64,000 nt of DNA, from assembly GCA_003415625.1 (NCBI GenBank), contig PYIU01000002.1, positions 5,208,001 to 5,272,000 of the forward strand, read 5' to 3'. Made by a program: the position numbers and the translations under genes. Numbering within the stretch: position 1 is the stretch's first letter; every line of letters begins with the position of its first letter. This document shows, piece by piece, positions 24,201-34,978 of this stretch. The stretch comes from Aquanectria penicillioides. Taxonomy: Eukaryota > Ascomycota > Sordariomycetes > Hypocreales > Nectriaceae. The notes beneath the pieces were generated by a model, which saw nothing but the letters and a program-made list of their open reading frames with translations, had not been told where the DNA came from and ran no database searches.

Positions 24201-26973
24201 GCGGGCTTGATAGGGTCCGAGGGAATGGCTCCTGGGACCTCTAGGCCAGGGCACATGCGCTCATCAAATAGGACTGGCGCTGAACCTTACCATCCCAGGT
24301 GGTCGTGGATGATCTTGGCTCCTCCCCCGAGGTACTAGTGCTATGATCAGCACGGAGACAGATATCGCCCTGCCTCAATTCTCAAATGCCCTGACAATGC
24401 CCTCGTCAAAAGCTGAAAGACAATTCCCACCTCTCCACTCCTCTGGCCCTCAAAATCCGACTTGTCACAAGCCCTTCGTCGCAGAATTCCCTCCTACCCA
24501 GGGCCTTCGCCAGACCCCGCATCCCAAAACCGTATGAATCGGCATCTCACCACAAGCCACGGGGAGTTCATTGAAACTAGCGTCGGATTAGATCATCGTT
24601 CCTGGCCAGCCTCGTTGCTAACCATCAGATCCCCTCTTCCGTATACCATTGTCATCTCTTGCAGCAGGATTTTCTTTTGCTGTACTTTTTTTTTATTAAA
24701 AAAAAAAACAAGAAACAAGACATGAGAGTATTCGTGCGGAGGTCTCCTCCAGGCACCGGCATAGAGAGGCTGTCGAAACCAGGGTCCCAAATGAGGTCTT
24801 GGAGGGCACAACTCGTCTGGCATCAAGAATATCGTTCGCACAAGAGTGCATGAAAAGTGCACTGGTCATCCCTATCAATATCATCACAGACATGATTTGC
24901 GATTTGATCTCAGATTTGTCCAAGTCCAGGATTTTGGCTACATGTATGAATCGTCTTGCCTTGCGCTACGGTCGTTGCATTATCACGTTCGAGCAACCTG
25001 CTGCGATTTCACGAGCTCACTTGCTAGAACACGAGGCTACAATACCTAGTTGATCCTACGCTCGCATCCAGTGGCGAGTCAATCTCGAATATGATGTGGC
25101 TGGTGTTGAACTCTGCGGGGTTCCGCTTCCCGAGTCTTCACGAGTCTCGTTGTGAGCGCTCAGATGGCATTGCTTTGGTTCTGTTGTTTTTTTCAGGATG
25201 GCCACCCAGCACAACCCTCATCATCTAGTGTGAGAGTTGCTTTGGCTTCGCAACATCGTAAAAAAAAAAAATCACATACATGTCTAGATCGATGTTCTGC
25301 ATCCCCCTCTCGCCTAGAATTGGACTAGAGTCAACGAATACTAACTGTGGGTAAGCCTCGCGGGAACGCTAAACCTGGCGGCCATTGCGGAAAACCCACA
25401 AACGTAGATTTCACGGGAACAGAGAGCAAGTTGCCACATGAGAGGGTGTTCGGCCTCGGCCGTGAACATTAAGCTTCAGTCGTTCATGGCCTTAGCATTG
25501 TGGTCCAAAGCGGAGACTTAGCTTCACTAGGCAAAACTCTCTCTTTGGATCGCGCGCCGATACATGAATTACTCCTGGCTCCAAACCCATGGTTTGGAAT
25601 CGCTGAGCGATAGCACTAGGCGGAAGGCCAAGAGGTTTACGAATAAAGAAAAATGCATCATGGTCCCTCGCCTCATGGTGGGAGGTTCCAGAGACCCAGG
25701 CTCGATGATGGCCGGCAGGAGAGACAGGCGCAGCCTCGACGCTGCACGATAGAGGTATACGTAACTAGGTACTGACACATACCTACCAATGGAGCCACCA
25801 ATGAACATAGGTCCAATAACATGATCGCCTCAGGTGACATCCGAGGTGACATACCGGAAATAGAACCGAGGAGGTGTGGGTTTTCGTGCACACAGAGGGC
25901 GGCTACTAGAGACGAGTCCGACAACTTTCGGGGGGGATACAGCAGGGGACGGAGATTGTGATTCGGCCCTGATGTTGGTGCTTTGGTCCTCCATATGCAG
26001 TGCCATGTATCTAGATCCTGTGGCCCCATACACTAATTGAGGGAATCTGAGAACTGCATTCTTCAGGAGGGCATATGGCACGGACTTGATGGCCAACGGA
26101 CGATGCTCTTTAGTCGATGACACAGACGCTGCCGACAGGATAAGTCTGGGAGGAGGGGGGGGGGGGCAACGCATCCCAAGGCGCCAAACTTCAACGGCAG
26201 TCATCATACTGTCTCACTGGGCACATCAAGCCGTTGAACTAATAACTGATGGGCCGTCCCCAGTCAATAAATAAACTAGGCATTGTGATATCGAAACCAC
26301 AGTCACAGTCCGGGCCTGGCCAAAGCCTTGAGATGATGTATCTACAGGTTTCGTTTCTTTTACGGCACCCGCAAGTCTCCACGGCGCAGTCAGACAGATG
26401 GCACGGCTCAATCTTTCTTCTACCCCCTGTCCATCCTTGTCTCTGCACGGTCGGCGATATTGATTCCTTGGCTAAACTGCGCAAACCCCGGACTCTCCGT
26501 TTTGATCGAATATCCATTACCCGGGTTCTAAGTTAGCAGAGCTGAATTCCGCCACTCGATCTCGGATCCAAAAAGATCACATTAGTCCAACGCCCTTCCG
26601 GTTGCCTGAGCTCCGCTAATATCCACACCGATCAAAGCCTTGGGGCTTTGAAAGGGGGGGGGCACATGCTTTCCTGTTCTTATCATTTATTAGTCGACGA
26701 GCCTGTTGGTGGCGTCTAGGTGTCTTGATCTGCTGTTGTCCCGGTCGACCCCCTCCATCGCTGGTTATCAAAAGACCTTATCGTGGCCTGCTTCGGCTAG
26801 ACAGTGGCATTGCCGCTAGCATTGGCATTGACATTGACATGCACGTTTGACGTTGACGTTGATGTTGGCAGCATTGACTTGCGCTCCCGCAGAGTCTTGG
26901 GGAAATGACCCGAGAACCTAGCCGTTGGGCGATCCTCATGAGCTTTCTCTTGTCAAGAAGTTGCGTTGTGGAG

Positions 26974-26974
26974 G

Positions 26975-27035
<61 letters not shown>

Positions 27036-27054
27036 CTCTCTCTCTGTCCCTCTC

Positions 27055-27087
<33 letters not shown>

Positions 27088-27088
27088 T
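26974..27088 (+). repeat. Long (CT)n microsatellite
   Basis: About 115 bases are almost pure CT repeat, with occasional G or T interruptions (TGTCTC). Frames across it give Leu/Ser repeats on one strand and Arg/Glu repeats on the other, and are artefacts. Confidence 0.95.
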
Positions 27089-28528
27089 GCTCCCTCTCGC
27101 TTTCTCCATTGTCTCTGTCATCTCGCGTCGAGGTTTCCACGTTGAGGAGGCTGCTTCGGCCTCGGCATGGGCCTGGTCATAGCAATGGGCCGGTCCGTCT
27201 GGCTGAGGTTTATTATCCGTCGGCATCATGCGAGCAAATCACAACACCCGTCCGTGGTAGTACGGTTATGGGTTGGATACACAAAGCGACGGTCGAGGTC
27301 GGTCCACAGCCTCCTCCTGGCCAGTCGATGACACAAGGGAGATCACACCGCGGAATCTAGGACATTCAAAAGGTGCATGTCACGGTGTCGTGACCCATCG
27401 TACATAGCACTTTCAATAGCTCCCCAATCAAAGGCGCCAAGTGCCTGAGACTCGGGTGCTCCCACACAACGCGATCAGTAATCCCAACCCACCGTCCACA
27501 CTGTTGCAGTCACTGTTGTGATGTTTCCGCGCTGCTGTCTTGGTTCACTCTCCGCTTGTCTGTGTTGCTTTTTGCCTCCCTTCTGTTCCGTCCTTTTTTT
27601 TTTTTTTTTTTTTTTCCCTTTGGTGGTCTCCATTTGCCTATTTTACCTTTAACTCCACACCACCAGATGGGGAGTTTAACGAGGGGAGCGGGGGATGGCG
27701 CCCACAGCCTGCGTCTGTGACTCTCCACCAGCCTTGCCATGTATCTATGTAGTTACGAATATGTGCCTAGTTTCTATAGCGTCACCCGTTGACGGGGGCT
27801 CTACGAGACATGCAGCCTTCTTGACATGGTGCGGGTCGCGGCGGCGGATGAAGGAGAAGACTTCTGGTGGGGTGTGCAGCACGAGAAGAGGGGCCGCGGC
27901 CAAGCAAATGAAAGAAGCAAACAATCAAACCCCAACCAAAAAGTCACGGCAAGTTCCTTGTGTCCCCCAACCGACCTAAATGATCGGGGGAGCAAGGGGA
28001 AGGGGGCGGGAAGAGGCTTGGACTAGGAGACGAAGAGGGGGGCACGAGTGGAGGAGGGGATGCAGAGAGAGAGGAAACAGCACATTACTGGCGATGGGAA
28101 ACATCGGCCTCGGAGCAAGATGGCCGTGATGCCTCTCGGGGTGGTGTCGAAGACATGTATGTCGCAGAGATACTACTACAAACGTCCTCCAAGAGAGAAA
28201 GAATCAGGCCATATGGGCATAAAGTGTTCACTCTCGAGCTCAGACAGTGTTGTCTGGTGGGCGGACGCCCAAAAACGTGTGGACGGGCCTGTCTCGGCCC
28301 ACGAACTTAGTCCACGAAGGGGTTCCCTAGGCTCGTCATAGTTTCAGGCTCCGCCCGCTCGTTGAGATGGCTGGGTGGGTGGTCGATCTCGAGGGAATTT
28401 ATTCATAATGGCAGTCGTTGATCTTCAACCCGTGATGCTTGTCCTAGCGAGGAGCTGGCATCTGTACGCCAGACCGAGGCTAGGGCCGTGGCCTTTAGTT
28501 ATATCGAGAGGAGCCCAAGGCGGGCTTT

Positions 28529-28550
28529 CTTTTTTTTTTTTTTTTTTTTT
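28529..28550 (+). repeat. Poly-T tract
   Basis: About 22 consecutive T bases in the region downstream of PEX5. Confidence 0.9.
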
Positions 28551-29116
28551 GCACCATGCGTGCAGATCATGCTCTGCAGGTATGAGGACCTCCCAATATT
28601 CTGGGATCGTTGGAATGTGTGTGCATGGGTCTAGATATACTCATTCTTCTGACGCGATCCGAGCCAGTTCCGTGCAAGACTTGAGCATTAACCCACGAGT
28701 CAAAGGCAAGTCTCGAAAGGGTTAGCCATAATTCTATTTGTTGTTTGTTTGTTAGCTCCATCATTGACATGGCCGCCAGGCACATCCCAAGCCAGCAGCG
28801 CATAGAGGACGGAACAGCAGAGTAACCGATCATGTAGATAATTATTTGAACCAAGTGGAAGCCTATAGACAGTCTCGCGTTGCCCTCTCTACGCAAAGCA
28901 GTTTGAAGGAGTCGTTTTGTCTCGTCACCGACCCGTTCAGTTTCTTTTTCCCGTCATACCTTCATGATATCTGACTCAACCATAGATCCCAATGTCTCCC
29001 TAGCCCTCGATTCATCCATTCGTCCAATACAACAAAAGTCCCAAGAAATGATATCCCCAACAGCGCGCCACGATGCAAATATACTCCCTTGCTCTTCTCT
29101 GCCGCCTTTACCTCCT

Positions 29117-31125
29117 TTAAAAGTCGAATTCGGGTCGGAAGATGTCTGGATCCACGCCGGCCACCGTCTTCTCAGCCAGATCCCGGCGGCCCATCTGGGT
29201 AAAGACACGGCGGAGAGTGTCGTATAGGGTGCTGCTGCGGTTCTGGGCTGACATACGCTCCAGGGTCTCGTCAATGTTGCCGCCGGCGCTGTCGCCGAGG
29301 ATCTCGTACGCCTCACTGCGGCCAGACTTTTCAATGGCCTTGTGCATCTCGAGCGCAGCCAGGAAGTGGCACGCCGCTTCGTGGTGACAGTTGATGTTGA
29401 TGCAGCTTACACCCAGGTTATAACGCGCCCGCACAAAATTGGGAGCCATAGCGAGAGCCTCCTGGTACGCAGCAATAGCCTCCTCGGAGCGTCCGCTGTT
29501 AGCCAGGGTAGCACCAAGTCGGTTCCAGAGCAGGTGAAGTTGCTCTTGTTGGTTAGATGTGCCCATCTCTGACGAGTGTAGGGCAGACTGGAAGCAGTCG
29601 ACAGCCTTGTCGTAGTCCTCGGCGCCGTAGAACAGGACGCCGAGACCAACCTGGACATCAGGGTCCATGTGCTCACCATCGGGGCTCAGCTGGGCTGCCC
29701 TGATGAAGAGGTTGGTCACCTTGTCGTGGAGCTGTTGACGGTCTGTGAAGCCCATCTCGGCCGGGGGGTGCAAGTCCTTGGGGTCCAAAATGTTAGAATA
29801 CTTGACCGACAACCACCGCTCTAGGGTTCGGTAGGCCGTGCTGTCGTAGCCCTCGTTGGTATATGACACGGCCAGACCCATCAGCGCGGCGAGGTTGTTA
29901 GGGTCCAGCTTGAGGGCCTGTTCCAAGGCTCGAATCGCGGCAGTCTCCTTCTCGTTCTGCGCCTGCGCGGTTCCTAGATACACCCACGCATCCACATGCT
30001 CGGGGCTCTGCTGCACGGCAGCCTCAAAGGCCAGGGCGGCCAGCGAGAGGTTTCCACCCTCCTTCATGATGCGTACGCCTTCGTCGAATGCGTTCTTCTC
30101 GTTTCGAAAAAAGTTGTCCTCTTCGAAGAGGTAGTTCTCGACGGCGGGGTCGCCGAGGCGGCCCCAATCGCCCATGCCCTCGAAGTCGGGCATGAGGTTG
30201 TTGCTCCACTCGGTATCGAATTGGTCGAATAGTTCTTCGTTGACCATGGATCTAGACGCATCCGTCTCAGCTTGGATTCCTTTCCAGATAGATTCGAAGT
30301 CACCGAACTCATTAGTTTCAGAGTGCATAGCCTTATCCATCTCGTTCAGCTCGCGCTCTGCGGCATTCTCTTCCTTCTCCTTGACCTTTTCTTGATCTTG
30401 CAGCTCCATCTGGGCGAACTGCTCTTCCCACTTGTTATCGTCCAGCTCGACCAGCCGGCCCTTACCCTTACCCTCATGCTGCTGCTGTTGCATGGGTTGT
30501 TGTTGTTGTTGTTGTTGTTGGTTCTGGTACATGGGCTGGAACATGGGCTGGCCGAAGCCGAGACCTCGGTTCATCATTCCCATGCCCATCATCGGCCGCT
30601 GGGACATCTGGCTCGGCATGGCGTTCTGCATGGGGGCCGACATGGAGGACGAGCCCTGGCCGTTCAGCTGTTGGAAGCGGGAGAATTCGTCGGTGTTGAA
30701 TTGGGCCGGCGGGGCTTGGAAGGCGGACTCCATGGCGGGCTGGTTGTTGAAGTCGTGCGCCCAAGTCGGTGAGGCCGAACTGGCCCGCATCTGAGCCTCC
30801 TGGGCAGGATGAAGAGGTCCGATGTGGCCGGGCTGCATCGGAAACTCCTGCTGAAGGCTGGGGCCGCTGTTGAGGAATCCGTTCATCATCTGAGGGTGTC
30901 ATGACTGCATTAGTAATACAACCAAATCCATCATCATCGGTCAGTGAGTACCTCATCCTGAGGGGCATTGGCGCTCTGGCTTCTGAAGCCATTCAACTGC
31001 CCGCCCGGCCCTCGGCCGACAAGTCGATCGCGCTGCAGGGTCTTGTCATCTTGAACGTGCTTGTGAAGCTGGCTGAGGGGGTTGGCGGACGTGGAGCATT
31101 CGCCGCCACCGCTCAAGAACGACAT
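29117..31125 (-). CDS. PEX5: Peroxisomal targeting signal 1 receptor PEX5
   Basis: Two exons, 31125-30952 and 30889-29117, give 648 residues. The 62-base intron has an ACTAAT branch, and the join reads QDE-MMNGF. The N-terminus MSFLSGGGECSTSANPL carries the conserved cysteine (Cys10), which in this family is monoubiquitinated for receptor recycling. The disordered N-half has WxxxF motifs at about 101-105 (WAHDF) and 212-216 (WEEQF), used to bind PEX14/PEX13, and a Gln-rich run at about 181-194. From about residue 320 onward there are tetratricopeptide repeats, for example HVDAWVYLGTAQAQNEKE and VRARYNLGVSCININCHHEA, which bind C-terminal SKL-type signals. The receptor cycles between cytosol and peroxisome membrane and imports matrix enzymes. 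The frame is intact. It is divergent from RPF2 with about 520 bases between start codons. Confidence 0.96.
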
Positions 31126-31647
31126 GATGTTTAGTTGATTGAGACGGAGGGTCGGTCCAGTCAGGTTGATGCAAGGAGGAGAGTTAAAGATGAATCCGGG
31201 GGCCTTTTGTCGGGTGTCGACGGTGTCACGGGCTGATTGGAAAGATGTAGATGAAAATGGAAGTCTTGTCACTGGCTAGGAGCGGAACAAGGAATCGGAG
31301 GGCAGTCCCATGTTCGGCGGGGGAAATGCCGAGGCTTGTCCGGCCGGTTGGATAGATTCCACTCGCTATCTCCGCGAAACGGAGGGCCCACGTGACTGCG
31401 GGGTACAGCGTACACTTGCCCAACCTGGAATTTTTCCGACAATCTGACCAAGGTGGGTACCCAGGTGAACTGGTTTAGGAAGGGAAAGCTCGGTGAGTAC
31501 GGTGAGGGAGGTTTGCTCGGTGAGCGCACGCTAGGCGGAGAATGTGCTCTTATCGATAAGGACCTCTTTTTTTTTTTTCTTCATCCAGCCTCAATCCGAC
31601 GAAAGCCACATACTTTCGAGCAACCACCAGACCACCAACCTCTCGAG
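31126..31647. promoter_or_regulatory. Shared divergent promoter region of PEX5 and RPF2
   Basis: These 522 bases separate the two start codons and must hold both promoters. A T10-11 tract at about 31567 precedes RPF2. No specific sites are claimed. Confidence 0.6.
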
Positions 31648-32668
31648 ATGCTTCGCCAAGTGTATGCACCGCCCGACCAGACGCATTTCCAATGTCAGAT
31701 CGTCGTTAACAATTCTTTAGGAAACCCCGCAACGCCCGCTCAAAGCGAGCGCTCGAGAAGCGTGAGCCCAAGGCCGTCGAGAACCCCAAGACCTGCCTCT
31801 TCCTGCGCGGCACCACCTGCTCGCAGATTGTCCAGGATGCGCTGAACGACCTGCACCAGATGCGCCAGCCGCTGGCCAAGAAGTTCACCAAGAAGAACCC
31901 CATCCACCCCTTCGACGATGCCACCTCGCTCGAGTTCTTCTCCGAGAAGAACGACGCCAGCTTGCTCGTCTTCGGCAGCAGCCAGAAGAAGCGCCCGCAC
32001 ACGCTCACCTTCATCCGTACCTTTGGCTACAAGGTGCTTGACATGCTCGAGCTCAACCTCGACCCGAGAGCTTCCGCACCATTGCCCAGTTCAAGACCAA
32101 GAAGTTCGCCGTCGGCCTACGGCCCATGCTGCTGTTCGCCGGCACAGCCTTTGAGAGCCCCGTCTCCAACGAGTACACCCTCGCCAAGAGCTTCTTCCTC
32201 GACTTCTTCAAGGGCGAGCCCTCGGACAAGATCGACGTCGAGGGCCTGCAGTACATTGTGTCCATCAGCGCCGAGGATACCACCGGCGACGGCGACGCCA
32301 AGGCCCCGATCCACCTGCGCGTCTACCTGATCCGCACCAAGCGCAGCGGTCAGCGTCTCCCCCGCGTCGAGGTTGAGGAGATTGGCCCTCGCATGGACTT
32401 CACCGTGGGCCGTGTTAGAGAGGCCGATGAGTCGATGCTGAAGGAGGCCATGAAGAAGGCCCGCGGCCTCGAGGAGCGCACCAAGAAGAACATCACCACC
32501 GACGCCATGGGAGACAAGATTGGTCGTGTGCACTTGGGCAAGCAGGATCTTAGCGAGCTGCAACTGCGCAAGATGAAGGGTCTGAAGCGCAGCCGTAACG
32601 GCGACGACGACGCCGCCTTGGCCCAGGACGACATTGAGGTGGAGGACAACAAGCGACAGAAGCAATAG
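31648..32668 (+). CDS. RPF2: Ribosome biogenesis factor RPF2 (Brix domain), with a one-base frame break
   Basis: Exon 1 is only 14 bases (31648-31661). A 59-base intron (donor GTATGC, TTAAC branch, acceptor CTTTAG) leads to exon 2, giving the family start MLRQVKPRNARSKRALEKRE. The rest is a Brix domain very close to known RPF2: IHPFDDATSLEFFSEKNDAS, LTFIRTFGYKVLDMLEL, FAVGLRPMLLFAG, SFFLDFFKGE, then MGDKIGRVHLGKQDLSELQ and a Lys/Arg-rich tail. The length would be about 320 residues. RPF2 with RRS1 recruits the 5S RNP during 60S assembly in the nucleolus and is essential in yeast. The frame breaks at CCC, 32063-32065: LNLD is followed by SFRTIAQFKTKKF in another frame, and CCCC would restore it exactly. 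Because the gene is essential and otherwise perfect, a sequencing error is the likely cause. Confidence 0.93.
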
Positions 32669-32924
32669 AGGGAGCGGCTTAGATTGCGGGCTCGGAGTTG
32701 GGCGTCTGGGAACAAAAGGTCCTTGGAAGGCCATGTCAATTGATGATATTTTCCTCGGGTTAAAATACCATGAAAAAAATTTTTTTATTATCCAACACGT
32801 CTCGCGTCAAAGTGACAATTACTATGCTAAATTAAGAAAACCAAACTGCTCTGTTCTCCTCGCCATCCAAGTCTTTACGCATAAGATCAAAAGTCCACCC
32901 AGTCCGCCCTTGACCCGCAACCAT

Positions 32925-34048
32925 CTAATCCAAAGTGACAACCACCTTCTTGTTCGAGACTCCCTTTGCAATGGTATCCAATCCGACCTGCATCTTGTCC
33001 AGCCCGTTCCCGACAATCATGGGCTCGGGGCTAGGCTTGTACTCGTTGGCCCGCAACGAGTCCTCAAGGAACCCAAATACCATTCTGTCCCGAGCATCCC
33101 ACTCGACCAGGTCGCTTCCAAAGATGAACTTGCTACCAACACCAGAGCGCCAGACCTTGAGCTTCGACTTCAGCAGGCTCCACATGAACTTGGCCACGAA
33201 CGGCACCATGCCCAGCGCCGTCGTGGGGACCGTCGTGGGCATGTCAATGGACGCCTGCGAGACAAACTGCCGAGCGCCGGGAATCTGGGTGACGATGTCG
33301 ATGCACTTGATGAGCGACCCTTGGCCAATAGCCAGGGCGCCCGCGCACTGCCGGCCGTCAAAGGCGGCGATGAGATCCTGGATGACCTTTGGGCTGCGGT
33401 AGTCAAAGACGTCCGAGGCACCCAGGGCTCTTATAGTGTCCCAATTCTTTGGGAGGCGGTAGCAATCACATCGTAGCCAGCTGCAACGGCGAGCTGGACA
33501 GCATTGTTTCCAACGCTTGTGCTGGCGCCCCAGATGAGCAGAGTCTTGCCCGTGTGCTGTCTCTCCTTTGAAAGGCGAGGGGCGTTCAAGGCGAGTTGGT
33601 CCTTTTGGAAAAGGCCGCACGCCGCCGTGCAAGCCGCCAGGGGGATGACGGAGGCTTCTGCAAAGCTGACGCCGTCCGGGATCTTGGCCGTCAGGAGCTC
33701 TCTCGCAACGACGAACTCCTGGAACCCGCCTTCCTGTGGCCGCTTTCCCCTCTTATCCATGCCCATGGCGAGGGTTATGACCCTGTCGCCCTTCTGGAAG
33801 CGCTTGACATCGGGGCCCGTCTCAACGACTTCGCCAGCGACGTCGTTGCCCAGAATGAGGGGGTACTCGAGCCACTCGAACATGTGCTTTCCAACGGCTT
33901 GCTTTCCGGCGTCCACGGGGTTGACAGCAACAGCGCGGTTATGAATGACCACCTCGTTCGGTCCAGGCGTTGGGTACGGTGCTTCGCGGACCTCAGTGGG
34001 CGACCTATCCGGCCGCATGAGGTAGGCAGCTTTGTTGGACTTGGACAT
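32925..34048 (-). CDS. MDR-superfamily zinc-type oxidoreductase, with a one-base frame break
   Basis: A single exon starts at the ATG at 34048 (MSKSNKAAYLM). The corrected product is about 374 residues. It shows the N-terminal GroES-like fold (LILGNDVAGEVVETG, FQKGDRVITL) and the nucleotide-binding motif LLIWGASTSVG, then YDVIATAS and DVFDYRSP. The usual catalytic-zinc cysteines are absent, as in fungal enoyl-reductase-like members often annotated as zinc-binding oxidoreductases. At 33451-33453 (GGG on the plus strand) the frame changes: the first frame ends in SQRIGTL and a stop, while PKNWDTIRALGASDVF continues in another frame. One more C in TCCC would rejoin them. It converges with RPF2 (256 bases between stops) and lies downstream of a same-strand Zn(2)-Cys(6) gene. 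The substrate is unknown. Confidence 0.82.
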
Positions 34049-34978
34049 CGTGTGAATAGCGGGTGCGGTGGAGTTTGAGCGAATGTGAATGTTTAAATTA
34101 AGTTTAAGAATTTGTTTACTTATAAACGAGAGCTTGCTTGAGTCTGTGAGATGAGATTGCAGCAAAAGACATCAGCGGCAGCGAAGTCATGACGTATATA
34201 TATCGGACGTCTCCAGAGGCTGGATTGGACTTGGACTCGGACTCGGACTCGGAAGTCTGCAGAGTTCATCATGCGAGCTAACGGAGTCAACAGACGGGGT
34301 TCGCATTTCGCTTCTTTCCCTTTTGCTTGTCGAGTCTTCGTGTGTCCTCCTTTGTCTTTGGCTTTCCAACCGGGGTTTGGTGCATTTCAGGTCCCGGTCC
34401 GGCGGGTCCACCCATCATCCCAAGCTAGCCTCATGCCGTATTCTGAGGTCTTCTCATTGGTGTATCCCCACTTCTCGCCCCAAAGGGCTCGATTCCTATC
34501 AACATCATCCTCTACGTCGATCTGAGCAATCGCGTCGATCGCGGTTAGAACGCCATGTGTCGGCTCGCGCACTAACTGCGCTTAATATGGTACGAGGGAA
34601 ACACCCTGTCGATGAGACGCTCGGTCTTTAGGTTGTCCCGCCTGCAAGATACCACTGACGCAATCAGCGAATGAATTGCTCCGAGACTCCGCATATTAGT
34701 TCCTCCACGAGATTTCATCGCGTCTTTGCTTATGTTGTTGTATTGATAATGTTCTTCGACCACCAAATATTTCCATATACGATCGTAGCATGTTCATTAT
34801 TTTGACCTCGCCCGCTCCCCCTGAATAAAATAAAACAAAGGTTGGGCTGTGTCGTGAAAGTTGTTACTGAATGACAAAATGTATGTATGACCTGGGTTAA
34901 GGCAGTGTCTAAAGGGGCTCAGGTAGATCCAAGCATGGTTGGCCAGGGTTTCGAATTTGAGGGCACCGGGGTGTTCCT
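34049..34978. other. Intergenic DNA between the MDR gene and the second Zn(2)-Cys(6) gene
   Basis: No gene recognised. A run of alternating TA near 34195-34201 could be a promoter element for the MDR gene. Confidence 0.45.

Larger units (their letters stand above)
18901..28950. other. Gene desert of about 10 kb
   Basis: I read all frames and found no domain, no signal peptide and no spliceable series of exons that I can support. Content includes an 8-base tandem repeat AAAGGAGG (four copies) near 21192-21228, poly-T or poly-A runs at about 22379, 23380, 24690, 25260, 27595 and 28530, and a large CT microsatellite at 26974-27088. Single-exon frames of up to about 200 codons exist (for example 21104-21712) but show no coding features. 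Confidence 0.45.

Noticed and set aside
26778..27360. Frames of 85-151 codons over the CT microsatellite
   Set aside because: Made of Leu-Ser or Arg-Glu repeats from the simple repeat.
30272..30794. Plus-strand frames of 120-166 codons inside PEX5
   Set aside because: Mirror frames of the Gln/Met-rich N-half of PEX5; the leucine runs come from the CAG/CAA repeat.
32117..32739. Minus-strand frames of 129-205 codons across RPF2
   Set aside because: Shadows of the RPF2 coding strand; Leu/Val/Gly-rich with no family.
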